From NCBI GenBank assembly GCA_023423495.1, contig JAFAFM010000244.1, forward strand, positions 1 to 7,139: a DNA stretch of 7,139 bases, written 5' to 3'. How positions within the stretch are numbered: position 1 is the stretch's first letter; each line of letters starts with the position of its first letter. The notes under the pieces are model-generated. The model ran no database searches and was not told the origin of the DNA. It saw only the letters and a program-made list of their open reading frames with translations. The position numbers were made by a program, and so were the translations under genes. The DNA comes from Armatimonadota bacterium (GTDB lineage: Bacteria; Armatimonadota; Fimbriimonadia; Fimbriimonadales; Fimbriimonadaceae). Below, one piece after another: positions 1 through 6,279 of the stretch.

Positions 1-297
1 CATCAGGTCACCGTCTGCGTGCGAGATAGCCGTTATCGTAATGGCGCCCTTGCTGGACACGACTCTCGGCCCCCTGCGCATGCCAAGCGCAAGCTTATTC
101 ATCTGGCCGACTTTCGTGGGTTCGCCGAAGGTTTTGCCTTCGTCCGATGAGCTTGACAAGTAAATCTCATCTCCCATGCCATACGCGATGTATACGTTTT
201 GCCCGTCCAGGGCTATTTGAGGTTCCTTTGCCTTGCTAAAAGTGGGCGGCGTCACCTGAATCACAGCGGCGATCAGGGCGGGCAAAAGGAGCATCAT
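1..297 (-). CDS. Secreted Asp-box (BNR/sialidase-like) repeat protein, N-terminal 99 residues
   Basis: The gene begins ATGATG at 297 and runs off the left edge without a stop, so only the first 99 residues are visible. Residues 2-15 form a hydrophobic export signal (MLLLPALIAAVIQV). Residues 50-57, SSDEGKTF, match the Asp-box signature S-x-D-x-G-x-T-F/W of beta-propeller blades in sialidases and related BNR proteins. It is preceded by a strand-like PQIALDGQNVYIAYG and followed by MRRGPRVV, a segment I associate with secreted sialidase-like proteins of planctomycetes and Armatimonadota. Inferred role: an extracellular or periplasmic beta-propeller that binds or cleaves glycans. Sialidase activity cannot be claimed, because the catalytic residues are not in view. 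It starts 37 bases after the HAF-like gene on the same strand, so the two are probably co-transcribed. Ribosome-binding signal is poor: GAAAGG lies about 15 bases upstream. Confidence 0.8.
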   Translation of the reverse strand, partial: MMLLLPALIAAVIQVTPPTFSKAKEPQIALDGQNVYIAYGMGDEIYLSSSSDEGKTFGEPTKVGQMNKLALGMRRGPRVVSSKGAITITAISHADGDLM

Positions 298-334
298 GGG
301 TCTGCCAGATTACCTTTCGTAAGTTAAAGATAGA

Positions 335-1339
335 TCAGGGTTTGGGAGTGAGCAGATAGAGGTGAGCTTCGTTCTTCACATGGCCGGAAACTGCCACCGA
401 ACCACGGCTATTCACTTTATGTCCCATCTCCAATTCGATCCCTGGCACCACGTTGGATAGGTTCGTCACCTTGCCGTTTTCCCACAGGAAGGCCATCGAC
501 TTCTGGATATCGGGCACTGATGCATAACCCAGGGCCACACCCGAAGAGCTGATGTCCGAGGCGAAACTCCAGCGGTACTTTCCAGCAAGGGGAAGAGTCA
601 CCTTTCCACCTTGCCAAATGGCGAACTGATTCTGGCAGTTGCCAACTGCATCTCCGCTTGCGTTTACGGATTCTATGCGGCTGTCCATTCCGTACTCTGG
701 CCCCGTTTTCTTGATGGGCATGGTGTTCCAGGTTTTGCCTGAGAACCAACCGGGAGTTGTGTCGGCCGGCTTCCCGCCGAAGTGGACGGCCACCCACTTG
801 TTGCCATAAATGTTGCCCTTTGCGTCAAAGCCTTTGAGATCGAAGTTTCCGAACGAGAGGTCGCTCCACACCCCTTTAGAGACTTTCCCAACAACGGCGA
901 TATCGTTCACCACCCAGATAGCGCCATCCGGGCCAATGTTTGCGGCGAAGCCTTCTTTCGTCGAGAGTTGGGTAACTACGGGTTTGTGCCATCCCAGTTT
1001 GGGATCGGGTCCCCACTTAACGGGCCGGGGGCGGTAGTCAATTGTCACGCTGCCAAGAATGACTTTGTCATTACCGCCATAAACGTGGCCGTATTCAGCT
1101 TTGGGAAGCAAGGGAAGCTTGACAAATTTGCCCTTGCTCCACACGAAGGGCTTGCCCATAAAGGTCTCGCCGTGGAGTCCGGTGGAGGTGCAAGTGAACC
1201 CGGCGACCAAGTTTTGCTCCGTGAGAACGGAGCATCTGACGTAGCTTTGGAAGTACTTCGCCGGAACTTTGCAAATAAGCGTTGCCTGGTAGGCAGGAGG
1301 AAGCGGGGCAAGAAAAAGCAGGGCGACCAGCATCTGCAC
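335..1339 (-). CDS. Secreted HAF-repeat-like protein, 334 aa
   Basis: The N-terminus (LVALLFLAPLPPAYQA) is a signal peptide, though it lacks a basic residue at the start. The body carries degenerate repeats of the type G-x-A-V-G ... A-F-x-W-x-x-G-K-x-x-x-L. They are seen at residues 65-79 (FVWSKGKFVKLPLLP), 225-251 (GDAVGNCQNQFAIWQGGKV) and 263-295 (GVALGY, then MAFLWENGKVTNL), with a weaker copy at 309-332. This is the pattern of the HAF repeat of probable extracellular proteins, which I expect to form a beta-propeller; no biochemical role is established for it. The only start in the frame is GTG at 1339, or ATG two codons later at 1333. No Shine-Dalgarno is visible, so the start is uncertain. 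Four cysteines (C23, C36, C50, C235) could form disulfides after export. It likely shares a transcript with the Asp-box gene downstream and is divergent from the small gene at 1435. Confidence 0.8.
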   Translation of the reverse strand: MQMLVALLFLAPLPPAYQATLICKVPAKYFQSYVRCSVLTEQNLVAGFTCTSTGLHGETFMGKPFVWSKGKFVKLPLLPKAEYGHVYGGNDKVILGSVTIDYRPRPVKWGPDPKLGWHKPVVTQLSTKEGFAANIGPDGAIWVVNDIAVVGKVSKGVWSDLSFGNFDLKGFDAKGNIYGNKWVAVHFGGKPADTTPGWFSGKTWNTMPIKKTGPEYGMDSRIESVNASGDAVGNCQNQFAIWQGGKVTLPLAGKYRWSFASDISSSGVALGYASVPDIQKSMAFLWENGKVTNLSNVVPGIELEMGHKVNSRGSVAVSGHVKNEAHLYLLTPKP

Positions 1340-1354
1340 TTTGGACGGGTTGCG

Positions 1355-1364
1355 AGCGTACGCT
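1355..1364. repeat. 10-bp perfect palindrome before the HAF-like gene
   Basis: AGCGTACGCT is self-complementary and lies 15 bases upstream of the GTG at 1339 on the minus strand. It falls in the short divergent region between the HAF-like gene and the small exported-protein gene. It could be a regulator half-site pair or a small RNA hairpin in the leader. A 10-bp palindrome can also occur by chance, so the call is weak. Confidence 0.25.
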
Positions 1365-1418
1365 GTTACAATCCCTCCGCTTCTGATGTTTGGCCTGAGT
1401 TTTGATACCCCCCGTGCG

Positions 1419-1424
1419 TATAAT
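1419..1424 (+). promoter_or_regulatory. -10 box (TATAAT) of the small exported-protein gene
   Basis: A consensus TATAAT stands in an otherwise GC-rich stretch, with its last base 10 bases before the ATG at 1435. A transcript would begin about 3 to 5 bases before that ATG, giving an essentially leaderless mRNA. No good -35 box is found 16-18 bases upstream (TGAGTT or neighbours), so recognition may rely on the -10 or on another sigma factor. A run of six C residues (1408-1413) lies between. Confidence 0.5.
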
Positions 1425-1434
1425 AAAATTACCG

Positions 1435-1815
1435 ATGTCGAGGTTATGCTGGAATAGGAGGTTTGCGGGATTGGCAGCGATGCTGCTCATCCTTCTGCTG
1501 GCTTCCTTTGCCAAGGGCGAAGCTCAGCACACCTCGAGCGAAGATTGTCCCCACTGTCATTTCGCTTTGCTCGGTAAGCGGCGATCTGATCTTGCGGCAA
1601 CCATCGACGATGCCGGATCTATCGCGGATGTCGAACGGGTTTCACCCCCGATTCTTCCCGATGATCCCGTAGCGGATCTGCCCAGTATCACCACTTTCGA
1701 CTTGGTTCCCACTTCTGTTGAAGTCCGGGAGCCCTGCCTGCGAGCCGTCGACCGGCTTGTTGCCGTTTTCTGGCCGTCATCTGGTTCTCGCTCGCCACCC
1801 GCCAACCACCGCTAA
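1435..1815 (+). CDS. Small exported protein with a CPHC motif, 126 aa
   Basis: From the ATG at 1435 the protein has a basic start (SRLCWNRRF), a hydrophobic core at residues 11-26 (AGLAAMLLILLLASFA) and a probable cleavage near GEA-Q, so it is exported. The mature part opens with a Cys/His cluster (C38-P-H-C41-H42), has a third cysteine at C101, and ends in a Ser/Pro-rich tail (SRSPPANHR). Such a cluster could bind a metal or heme or form a disulfide; function is unknown. The short length, N-terminal membrane segment, C-P-x-C and Pro-rich end loosely recall DUF2946-type proteins, but I would not assign it. Start choice is open. ATG 1435 has no Shine-Dalgarno but follows a TATAAT box. TTG 1471 has AGGAGG nine bases upstream (1456-1461) and would still leave a hydrophobic leader. 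It precedes the pseudopilin gene by 78 bases on the same strand. Confidence 0.7.
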   Translation: MSRLCWNRRFAGLAAMLLILLLASFAKGEAQHTSSEDCPHCHFALLGKRRSDLAATIDDAGSIADVERVSPPILPDDPVADLPSITTFDLVPTSVEVREPCLRAVDRLVAVFWPSSGSRSPPANHR

Positions 1816-1833
1816 CTGCTCCCTCGGAAGCAG
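1816..1833 (+). repeat. Small imperfect hairpin directly after the CPHC gene stop
   Basis: CTGCTCC pairs with GG-A-AGCAG across a CTC loop, leaving one bulged A. It begins on the base after the stop codon and is followed by the pyrimidine-rich TCTCTCCTTT. It might act as a weak terminator or 3' end stabiliser between this gene and the pseudopilin gene. The missing U-run makes intrinsic termination doubtful. Confidence 0.25.
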
Positions 1834-1865
1834 ATCTCTCCTTTGCGCTCTCCTAGGCGCCCGGT

Positions 1866-1880
1866 GTTTGGTTACCAAAC
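1866..1880. promoter_or_regulatory. 15-bp perfect palindrome upstream of the pseudopilin gene
   Basis: GTTTGGTTACCAAAC is a 7-1-7 perfect inverted repeat centred on base 1873. It ends 13 bases before the ATG of the pseudopilin gene. Its size and position fit a dimeric repressor or activator site. A mRNA hairpin is less likely because the single-base centre leaves too small a loop unless inner pairs open. No promoter hexamers can be placed confidently around it. Confidence 0.45.
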
Positions 1881-1893
1881 GTGGCATGCGAAT

Positions 1894-2595
1894 ATGAAAC
1901 GAACGGCATTTACTCTTATCGAACTCCTCGTCGTGATTGCGATTATCGCAATCCTGGCGGCAATCCTCTTTCCTGTCTTTTCCCAAGCTAAGAATGCGGC
2001 GAAGAAGACGGCTGACCTATCCAACCTGAATCAGATCGGCAAAGCGATCATGTTGTATGCGAACGACAACGACGACCGGTCGGTCACGGTGGATCACGAC
2101 AATCACTACGATTGGTTTGAGCCGCTTTACGGTTACGTGAAGAGCAAGGACGTCTTTCGCAGTCCGGCCTACTTGCGAATGCCGGTCACCGATCATGAGG
2201 GCGACCTCGTCACGCCAGACAGTGACTACTCGATGAACGGACTCTTCACGCATGGAGAATCGTTAACCGGCGGAAGCGACCCTGCCAGCCAGATTATGAT
2301 CGCCTTAAGGAATCGGGAGGTTGCGGACACGGATTATCATCCTTGGCCCGAAAGCGCAGTGGCAAATCCTACGACTTCGGACTGGAATGACCTGAACCTC
2401 TATGTCGGGGCGCACCATCCGGGCGATCCAGCGGAAGACTGGTTCCGAGAGCGTCTGGAGTTGGTTCCATTTACGGGCGGCTCCAATTTTGCCTTTCAGG
2501 ATGGGCACACCAAGTTCTTCAAGTGGGAACAATCCGTCAAGGCTCCGCTGCCGGGTTACCACAACGTCGACCGTGCGACTCGGGAGTCCCAATAA
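1894..2595 (+). CDS. DUF1559-like type II pseudopilin (prepilin N-terminal methylation domain), 233 aa
   Basis: The ATG at 1894 gives MKRTA then [16 protein letters not shown], a class III prepilin leader. Prepilin peptidase should cut between A5 and F6, with conserved E10 becoming Glu5 of the mature protein. Residue -1 is Ala rather than the usual Gly. The helix continues as [16 protein letters not shown] and [19 protein letters not shown], typical of DUF1559-like pseudopilins in Armatimonadota and Planctomycetes. The C-terminal domain shows DYSMNG (111-116) and the terminal signature [15 protein letters not shown] (195-209). In the related H-X9-DG motif a His precedes DG by ten residues; here that place is F193. 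Expected role: a minor subunit of a type II secretion or type IV pilus-like fibre anchored in the inner membrane; the exact partner is unknown. The open frame extends upstream to 1843 but lacks a Shine-Dalgarno and would spoil the leader. Confidence 0.92.
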   Translation: MKRTAFTLIELLVVIAIIAILAAILFPVFSQAKNAAKKTADLSNLNQIGKAIMLYANDNDDRSVTVDHDNHYDWFEPLYGYVKSKDVFRSPAYLRMPVTDHEGDLVTPDSDYSMNGLFTHGESLTGGSDPASQIMIALRNREVADTDYHPWPESAVANPTTSDWNDLNLYVGAHHPGDPAEDWFRERLELVPFTGGSNFAFQDGHTKFFKWEQSVKAPLPGYHNVDRATRESQ

Positions 2596-2633
2596 AGAAA
2601 AAGTGGCCGACTGGAATACTCCAATCGGCCACT
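2590..2633 (-). terminator. Intrinsic terminator of the PDZ-hydrolase gene (possibly bidirectional)
   Basis: AGTGGCCGA (2602-2610) pairs perfectly with TCGGCCACT (2625-2633). After one C/A mismatch, TGGA pairs with TCCA around an ATAC loop. Read on the minus strand the hairpin is followed by TTTTCTTTATT, a good U-tract, 20 bases after the hydrolase stop at 2654. On the plus strand the same hairpin follows the pseudopilin stop by six bases but lacks a downstream U-run (CCGGCGTTTCAGG), so termination there may be weaker. The minus-strand U-tract covers the pseudopilin stop codon (2593-2595). Confidence 0.8.
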
Positions 2634-2653
2634 CCGGCGTTTCAGGGTGATTG

Positions 2654-4111
2654 TTAGCCCTTTGCCATCACATCATCCACCCCCTTGGTGAGTATCTCGA
2701 TGATGACGGGGTTGAACTCCTTGGGTTGACCAGGTTGCCAAACTCGGAAGCTATCCGCCATGGACGTGGTCTTGTAGAATCCATGATCGGAGTTGGGCAC
2801 CAGGATGTATTTGGCCTTTCCGGGATTCTTCTTGTTGACGATCTCCGGGATGAGAGGATGGTCTGGGTGGGACGCGATAAACTCGTTTTCCCCGAACATC
2901 GATGCGACGTGGCAGTTGACCTTCTCCCAATAGGTGCTGAAGTTCTCGGCAAAGCAGCCTCGCCAAAAGGTGAGGGGCATGCCAGACATGGTCTTGCCGT
3001 CGGGTGAGAAGTTATCGATCGCCGTGGCCCACTTCGGATGCTTTGTTTTTGCTTCGGCTGGCTCCAGACCCTCATCGAAGATGAGATGGAGGGCTGCCAC
3101 CAATCCGCGCATGCTTGCATCCACCTGTCCGTGGGAAGTGCCAGCCAAAGGAGCTTGGCGGCGAAGGTTCTCGAGCATGTATTCATGCCAAGTACGGGTG
3201 ACGGTGCCGTAGACGGCAATACCCTTGACCGGGAACTCAGTCGCGATGATCGGACCTTCGCAGCCACCCATGCTATGGCCGAAGATGAAGACGTTGTTCA
3301 GGTCGACAAAGTCGTATTTCTTGAGACTGTTGATGGCTTGGCGGAAAGCGTCTAAATCTTCGTCCCAGGTGATTTGGTTGAAGGGCTTGCCCTCGCTGTC
3401 GCCGATGCCTGGTTTGTCGACGGCCAGCGTGACGAATCCTTTATCGTTGAAGGCTTTGCGAATCTGGCTATATGAGCTGGGACCGGAGAGGGGCGAATCA
3501 TGGCTGAATTGCCCGATTCCCTGAATGAGAAAGAGCACTGGTCGCTTGCCGGTGACGTGGGTAGGTTTGCTAACGAAGGTGCGGAGCCTAGCGCCTTTGC
3601 TGACCACGTGATCGTAGATGACCTCATAGTTCTCACCCTTGTCGCTTGGCTTGGGGACCATGGTCATGTCGACATCCATCTCTTTGCCAGCGCGGTTGAT
3701 CTTGACCTTCACCTTGGCGCCGGGTAGGTTTTGGTTCACCAGAGCGCCAAACACCTGGCCGTTCTCGAGCGCGGTGCCGTTTATGGCGAGAAGCACGTCT
3801 CCGGGCTGGAGCTTGGCCGCCGAAGCGCTGGAATTGGGGACGACCGAAGCCACTAGGATCCCGCCGGTGGCGGGAAGCTTACGCTCGGTTCGCATTTCGG
3901 GGGTGATCGGCCCACCGGCGATTCCGAAGAAGCTGCGTCGGGGCAAAGCTTGGGCAAAGCTGCTCACGGCGAGAATGAATAAGGTTAGGGCTAAGAGGGG
4001 TCGACTTGGAACGGGAGTTCTACGCGCAAATCTGGTTTGGAAATTCCATGCAAGGTGCGGTTTTGCGGCCCCCCGTAACTTGAGGAGGAGAAGGCCCGTC
4101 GGAATATGCAT
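2654..4111 (-). CDS. Exported PDZ domain / alpha-beta hydrolase fusion, 485 aa
   Basis: Counting from the ATG at 4111, residues 38-55 (RPLLALTLFILAVSSFAQ) look like a signal or membrane segment. Residues 84-150 form a PDZ domain (GGILVASVVPNSSA, then LQPGDVLLAINGTAL), the peptide-binding type seen in HtrA and C-terminal proteases. Residues about 165-480 are an alpha/beta hydrolase. It has an oxyanion-type loop QGIGQ (194-198), the nucleophile elbow GHSMGG with Ser280, a likely acid at MFGENEF (Glu410, where Asp is usual) and a likely His443 in NSDHGF. Expected chemistry is ester, lactone or peptide hydrolysis in the envelope; substrate unknown. The start is the weak point. ATG 4111 leaves a 35-residue lead before the hydrophobic stretch and lacks a Shine-Dalgarno, but no other ATG, GTG or TTG lies between it and the hydrophobic segment. 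Extension to 4330 would be antisense to the neighbouring gene. A terminator follows the gene. Confidence 0.88.
   Translation of the reverse strand: MHIPTGLLLLKLRGAAKPHLAWNFQTRFARRTPVPSRPLLALTLFILAVSSFAQALPRRSFFGIAGGPITPEMRTERKLPATGGILVASVVPNSSASAAKLQPGDVLLAINGTALENGQVFGALVNQNLPGAKVKVKINRAGKEMDVDMTMVPKPSDKGENYEVIYDHVVSKGARLRTFVSKPTHVTGKRPVLFLIQGIGQFSHDSPLSGPSSYSQIRKAFNDKGFVTLAVDKPGIGDSEGKPFNQITWDEDLDAFRQAINSLKKYDFVDLNNVFIFGHSMGGCEGPIIATEFPVKGIAVYGTVTRTWHEYMLENLRRQAPLAGTSHGQVDASMRGLVAALHLIFDEGLEPAEAKTKHPKWATAIDNFSPDGKTMSGMPLTFWRGCFAENFSTYWEKVNCHVASMFGENEFIASHPDHPLIPEIVNKKNPGKAKYILVPNSDHGFYKTTSMADSFRVWQPGQPKEFNPVIIEILTKGVDDVMAKG
4082..4093 (+). promoter_or_regulatory. Distant Shine-Dalgarno-like purine run before the gene at 4110
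   Basis: GAGGAGGAGAAGG is the strongest anti-16S-like stretch near this start, but its end is 16 bases from the ATG at 4110, beyond the usual 5-10. No alternative in-frame start lies closer. It may still recruit ribosomes inefficiently. It may also be a by-product of the antisense CTT-CTC-CTC-CTC leucine codons of the hydrolase frame. Confidence 0.3.
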
Positions 4112-5063
4112 GAAGCGGCTGTGTGTGATTTTTATAATCCTTCTTGCTGGCAGCTCCCAGGGGCAAGTGCGGCCGGTCGTTTCCTCAATAGAAGCTAGAG
4201 CCGCTGGAGCGGAGTTTATCTGCGTGGGGCAGATCTCCAAGATCGACCGGATGGACGGACTCATCATCGAGGTCACGGAAACATTGAAAGGGCCGCGTCG
4301 GAAGACGATTACCGCGCAGCGCAATGGCAATTTTGGCTACGACACAGTGGAATATTACGACGCCGCAATGAAAGCGGGAACGGAGTTCGTCTGGTTCGGG
4401 TCGAAGGACAGCGCGAGAACAGAATACAGTCTCGATCCAGCATCCTCTCCCTACCGAAGCCTCGGTGGACTTGCTCCGGGGATGGACTTCACAATTCTGC
4501 GCACCCGCAAAGAGGTGCTCGATCGGATCCGCAAATTCTTAAAGGAGAATCCCAATCCGGCACGGGCGGAGTCGCTGTTAACGCCTATGCCAGGCGGATC
4601 GCTGACTGGCTTTGTTGACTTTATCGTTCCAGTTTGTCCTTGGGCCGAAGTCGCGGCTATTCGAATGATTACCAAGCCGAACGCCTTCCAATTCCAACCC
4701 GCCAGGGGAAATCCCTACAAGCCCGGATCGGCGGCCAACTTGGAGAAGAGTAAAGCGGGGATGCTACGGATGGAAGGTCTGATTTTGTTACGGCACTTCA
4801 AGTCGGACACCAACATCCGTCTCGTTAAGCAGTATTTGAACGATGACATCATCGCGGTGAGGAGCGAAACACCCGGAGGTAGTTTCTACTTGGCTCGAGA
4901 TGCTGCTCACCGCCTACTGATCCACTGGGGTGTTGCGGTCACCAAGCCGGTTATCGAAGCACCAGCAGTGGACGAGATGGAGGGTTACTTACGAGCGGAC
5001 AACCGGCGGATTGCCTACATGCTGCAGCCACCGGGGGCCAATTTGGGTCAAGTTTCTAGGTAA
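4110..5063 (+). CDS. Exported protein of unknown function with a HEAT-like C-terminal segment, 317 aa
   Basis: The ATG at 4110 gives a clear signal peptide (MKRLCVIFIILLAGSSQGQ), which decides the start even though the frame is open far upstream. Residues 30-70 (ARAAGAEFICVGQISKIDR, then IIEVTETLKGP) look like a small beta-barrel of the kind seen in secreted proteins where an expression of type 'V-G-x-V ... V-x-x-x-L-K-G' recurs. Residues 220-275 (LILLRHFKSDTNIRLVKQYL and ARDAAHRLLIHWGV) resemble one HEAT-like helical pair ending in a W-G-V turn. No catalytic motif is visible. C37 and C176 are the only cysteines of the mature part. It is divergent from the PDZ-hydrolase, with both ATGs in one CATG, and its last 16 bases overlap the end of the convergent MFS gene. 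I do not recognise a named family. Confidence 0.85.
   Translation: MKRLCVIFIILLAGSSQGQVRPVVSSIEARAAGAEFICVGQISKIDRMDGLIIEVTETLKGPRRKTITAQRNGNFGYDTVEYYDAAMKAGTEFVWFGSKDSARTEYSLDPASSPYRSLGGLAPGMDFTILRTRKEVLDRIRKFLKENPNPARAESLLTPMPGGSLTGFVDFIVPVCPWAEVAAIRMITKPNAFQFQPARGNPYKPGSAANLEKSKAGMLRMEGLILLRHFKSDTNIRLVKQYLNDDIIAVRSETPGGSFYLARDAAHRLLIHWGVAVTKPVIEAPAVDEMEGYLRADNRRIAYMLQPPGANLGQVSR
4131..4136 (-). promoter_or_regulatory. Candidate -10 box (TATAAA) for the PDZ-hydrolase gene
   Basis: TATAAA reads on the minus strand 19 bases before the ATG at 4111, so a transcript would carry a leader of roughly 12-13 bases. It lies inside the divergent gene, where it encodes part of the hydrophobic IFIIL. 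That coding constraint could produce the A/T run by chance. No convincing -35 box is seen 16-18 bases away. Confidence 0.35.
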
Positions 5064-6274
5064 TCCATGTCTCGGCCGTAGGTTTCGGGCAGCACGGCAA
5101 CGGACCAGACGGCAAGCACCAAGACGACCGAACCGATACAAATCAAGGTGTTGACTGGTCCCAAAGCTGGAGCAAGCGCTTGACGGGCCAAGGTCATGGG
5201 AATCACCATGCCCCGGACCAGGCTGGGCGCCGTGATGGCGACCGTGCCCCGCAGATTGGTACCAAACGTTTCGCCGGCCGTGGTGACGAAAACGGCCCAA
5301 TAACCAGCGCCCAATCCAGCCGCAAACATCAGCCAAAAGAAAGCGTTGGCATCGCGCGCAAAGAGGAAGATGGCGGCGATCGACACCGTCATCCAAATGA
5401 AGGCCAAATAATAAGCGCGCTTGCGGCTTCGCCACAGCTGGCTGATCCCACCGAAAATCAGATCTCCGATCGTTAATCCGAGCGCGGCGATCGCGATAAT
5501 GTCAGGTGCGGCGGCCGGCTTCTCGATTCCGAGCGCGTTCTGTACTTCAGGCGAGAAGGTCATCATCAGACCGGCGAAAAACCACACGGGCGCTCCCGCG
5601 AAGACCGTTGCCAGGTAGCGCTTGATTCGCTCACCGTTGGCGAAGAGGTGTTTCAAGTCACCCCGGCGCACGTCCTGGCGGTCGGCCATTTGCTCGAACA
5701 GCCCAGACTCGAAAACACCAATTCGAAGTAATAGGAGCGCCAGCCCCATCCCACCGCCGATGAAATAAGCTACGCGCCAGTCAACTGCCTTGGCGACGAG
5801 GGGAGCGGCGACCGAGCCAAGCACGCCGACAAAGGCGACGAAGGTAGTTGCCCAGCCTCGGTGAGTGGTCTTGACCAGCTCACTGACTAAGGCAATGCCC
5901 GCCCCTAATTCTCCAGCTAGTCCCGCACCAGCGATGAATCGGCAGGCGGCGTAGGTATTGACGTCCTGCACGAAACCGTTGGCGATATTCGCAAGCGAGT
6001 ATGTGATGATCGAGCCGAAGAGGACGGCAAGCCGTCCGCGGCGGTCGGAAACCACTCCGAAGGCGAACGCGCCCAGAATGAACCCCGCCATCTGCCAGTT
6101 GAGGAGGGCTTCTCCCACTCGCTGGACGTCAGCTGCCGAGAGGCCGAGATCTTGGAGACTGGCCTTTCGAACGGACGAGAAGAGCCAGATGTCAAAAACG
6201 TCGACGAAGTAGCCAAGGGCGGCGACAACGATCGCCAGCGTCGCATTCCCCCGAAATCCCGCACCTTTGCGCAC
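5048..6274 (-). CDS. MFS transporter (metabolite:H+ symporter-like), 408 aa
   Basis: This is an inner-membrane carrier of the major facilitator superfamily, with length and hydrophobic segments consistent with 12 helices. TM1 carries acidic residues (FVDVFDIW, D25 and D28), as in sugar and aromatic-acid symporters. The loop 2-3 signature GVVSDRRGR (73-81) is followed by RFIAGAGLAGELGAG (112-126) in TM4. The second half repeats the theme with RSRKR (282-286) and GYWAVFVTTAGETFG (324-338). The tail LPETYGR (395-401) matches the PETxGR signature of the sugar-porter/AAHS-type branches. Substrate cannot be read from the sequence. The start is GTG at 6274: no other start codon precedes TM1 and there is no Shine-Dalgarno. 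A promoter-like pair just upstream would give a leaderless message. Its stop lies within the last codons of the convergent gene. It follows the thioredoxin-like gene by 109 bases on the same strand. Confidence 0.93.
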   Translation of the reverse strand: MRKGAGFRGNATLAIVVAALGYFVDVFDIWLFSSVRKASLQDLGLSAADVQRVGEALLNWQMAGFILGAFAFGVVSDRRGRLAVLFGSIITYSLANIANGFVQDVNTYAACRFIAGAGLAGELGAGIALVSELVKTTHRGWATTFVAFVGVLGSVAAPLVAKAVDWRVAYFIGGGMGLALLLLRIGVFESGLFEQMADRQDVRRGDLKHLFANGERIKRYLATVFAGAPVWFFAGLMMTFSPEVQNALGIEKPAAAPDIIAIAALGLTIGDLIFGGISQLWRSRKRAYYLAFIWMTVSIAAIFLFARDANAFFWLMFAAGLGAGYWAVFVTTAGETFGTNLRGTVAITAPSLVRGMVIPMTLARQALAPALGPVNTLICIGSVVLVLAVWSVAVLPETYGRDMDYLET

Positions 6275-6279
6275 ACCGG

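Noticed and set aside
782..1405. Open plus-strand frame of 207 codons
   Set aside because: It lies opposite the HAF-like gene, whose signal peptide and repeats are recognisable. The plus-strand product has no leader or family features.
1408..1413. Run of six C upstream of 1435, with another CCCCCCGT at 4069-4076 upstream of 4110, considered as phase-variation tracts
   Set aside because: Six bases is short for slipped-strand variation, the second tract is inside the hydrolase frame, and the distances to the start codons differ.
2668..3267. Open frame of 199 codons on the minus strand in another phase
   Set aside because: It lies inside the hydrolase domain, and its Ser/Arg/Pro-rich composition is typical of an out-of-frame shadow.
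3639..4109. Long upstream extension of the plus-strand frame ahead of ATG 4110
   Set aside because: It is antisense to the PDZ-hydrolase coding sequence, and the signal peptide at 4110 fixes the true start.
4112..4330. Extension of the PDZ-hydrolase frame to an ATG at 4330
   Set aside because: It would be fully antisense to the signal peptide and first domain of the gene at 4110, and it shows no signal peptide at that start.
5254..5265. TTGGTACCAA palindrome resembling the 15-bp palindrome at 1866-1880
   Set aside because: It lies within the MFS coding sequence, lacks the central extra T, and is explained by codons; probably chance.
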